DNA of 64,000 bases, taken from Acanthochlamys bracteata. Its lineage: Eukaryota > Streptophyta > Magnoliopsida > Pandanales > Velloziaceae. The DNA lies in assembly GCA_019914995.1 (NCBI GenBank), contig CM034136.1:1999270-2063269 (forward strand), written 5' to 3'. Position numbers and translations under genes: made by a program. Each line of letters opens with the position of its first letter. Position 1 is the stretch's first letter. The notes under the pieces are model-generated. The model ran no database searches. It saw nothing but the letters and a program-made list of their open reading frames with translations, and was not told the DNA's origin. Positions 62,886-64,000 of the stretch are shown piece after piece.

Positions 62886-63411
62886 GACTTTGTTTTAATT
62901 TTCTTGTTGGAGGATGAAGGGAAACTTGAAAGAAATTAAATAATGTTTTCGATTAATTTGTAAGGAATTTATGGAGGTGGCAGTTCATCTGCATTGGAGG
63001 CTTGTGTTTTGGGCATCGAGGTGTTAATAGAATATGGTTAACCTATGATTCATACATGCAAGTTTAATTAATTAGAATATAAGTCAAAGTAGTAGGTGCT
63101 AAACTGTGAGAGTTGGTAGGACTTCTTTGAATTTCCAATTATTAAACATAGAAAACCGCTTTCGTTTTCTTTTTGTCTTTTTCAACTACAAGTTTTGTTG
63201 AAGCCATGCACTAAAAATCGATGTTTAAAAACAAGCCACCTCTGCTTATACTTCGCAGTTGAAACGGTCGTTAAATTCTTCCCTTAAACACAAGGATTTA
63301 CAGAAGGAATTGATACAAATTTATATATATGTGAAATGTCATATCACAATCAATATATATATATATATATATTACATGCCTTTTATACATACTTATGTAT
63401 GACCTAGATAC
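62886..63411. other. Intergenic DNA between two minus-strand genes
   Basis: Includes the GDSL promoter side, an (AT)n run at about 63,352-63,373 and the presumed 3' untranslated region of the next gene. Nothing else seen. Confidence 0.45.
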
Positions 63412-64000
63412 TCATTGCTGACTTGGTGGAGCCTTAATTATTTCAAGCTCTTTTGCGTCTGACTTGGCAACATGCTCTTCAGATTTGTTATCTTCAACAA
63501 CAGCTTTCTCTGTGGACTGTGTTGTACCTTCTTCAAGATCCTTTGGAGTATGGTCTGCATATATATGTAGAAGAAAGGCAAAATTCATCAAATTATGAGA
63601 GATGTTAAACTTTGCGAGGCATTGCAAGTTTGAAGTTTCGAAATATGGGGGATTTAATTACCGTGGTCAAACGTCATATATAAATATAGAATAGATTATT
63701 AGGACTTCCTTTTCTTTTTTTCCATCAGTAAAAAAAAGAAGGTTGCATCTTACGCAATGCCGGAAAAGTAATCCAAATTTCTAACCTTCATCCTTTGAGT
63801 CGAGGGCCTCGCTGATTTTAGGCTTCTGATTTTCTTGCTCGTCTCCCTCCACCATCATAGAAGAAGCGTCATCTAAACCTTGTGCTACTTCATTTTGTGT
63901 TGGAGATGCTTGTGTACCGCCATCCTCAAGATGTGACGAGTGTTCAATCCCTTCTGCGGTGTCGGTAGAGATTGCATCTTCATCCTTCCTGGGTGAGAAG
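63412..64000 (-). CDS. C-terminal part of an acidic, probably disordered protein (runs off the right edge)
   Basis: Two minus-strand exons are visible. One runs from the window edge to 63,786, ending GATGAAG before GTTAG. The last is 63,554-63,412, starting after TATGCAG, phase 1, with stop TGA at 63,414-63,412. The reading is rich in Glu, Asp, Lys, Ser and Thr, with text such as HLEDGGTQASPTQNEVAQG, SMMVEGDEQENQKPKISEAL and KAVVEDNKSEEHVAKSD. It has no membrane segment or known domain in the visible part. It could be the tail of a nuclear or chaperone-like acidic protein, but I do not recognise the family. The 5' end lies outside the window. Confidence 0.65.

Overview
This is a stretch of AT-rich plant nuclear DNA, most likely from a eudicot. 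The evidence is spliced genes of plant-typical families (CASP-like, GDSL lipase, QALGGH-type C2H2 zinc finger, F-box) with GT-AG introns, plus many Ty1-copia relics and AT-rich MITE-like elements. I cannot name the species. Genes are sparse. Five look intact: two CASPL1 membrane proteins, eIF2B alpha, an F-box protein and a GDSL lipase. A sixth, coding for an acidic protein, runs off the right edge. All except the F-box gene lie on the minus strand.

Layout. 1-1.9 kb holds a minus-strand Ty1-copia relic cut by the window edge, followed by tandem repeats to 2.8 kb. CASPL1-a lies at 3.89-5.95 kb. AT-rich repeats and hairpin elements fill 6.8-8.9 kb. eIF2B alpha (five exons, 380 aa) is at 10.0-13.2 kb. 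A 340-bp tandem repeat pair is at 15.5-16.1 kb. A decayed copia relic (17.0-19.5 kb) is followed by a nearly full-length 3.89-kb copia with both LTRs and a target-site duplication (19.65-23.53 kb). CASPL1-b is at 28.06-29.14 kb. A minus-strand copia with one recognisable LTR lies at 31.98-34.03 kb.

The main structural event is a head-to-tail duplication of an 8.34-kb unit (39,248-47,586 and 47,587-55,924). Each copy carries an F-box gene (+), a dead C2H2 zinc-finger gene (-), a copia LTR fragment and a dead GDSL lipase gene (-). The F-box gene is open in copy 2 and frameshifted twice in copy 1. The copies differ mainly by 1-2 base indels, so true duplication followed by decay must be weighed against an assembly artefact.

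To the right are a dispersed repeat, an element pair shared with 35.3-36.5 kb, and a solo LTR with a perfect 5-bp duplication. A degenerate tRNA-Glu follows, then an intact GDSL lipase (61.2-62.8 kb) related to the two dead copies, then the end of an acidic-protein gene.

The genes do not form a pathway. The only local groupings are the paired CASPL1 paralogues and the GDSL series. I found no CRISPR array, operon or other novel molecular system. The interest lies in the duplication, the nested elements and the pattern of decay.
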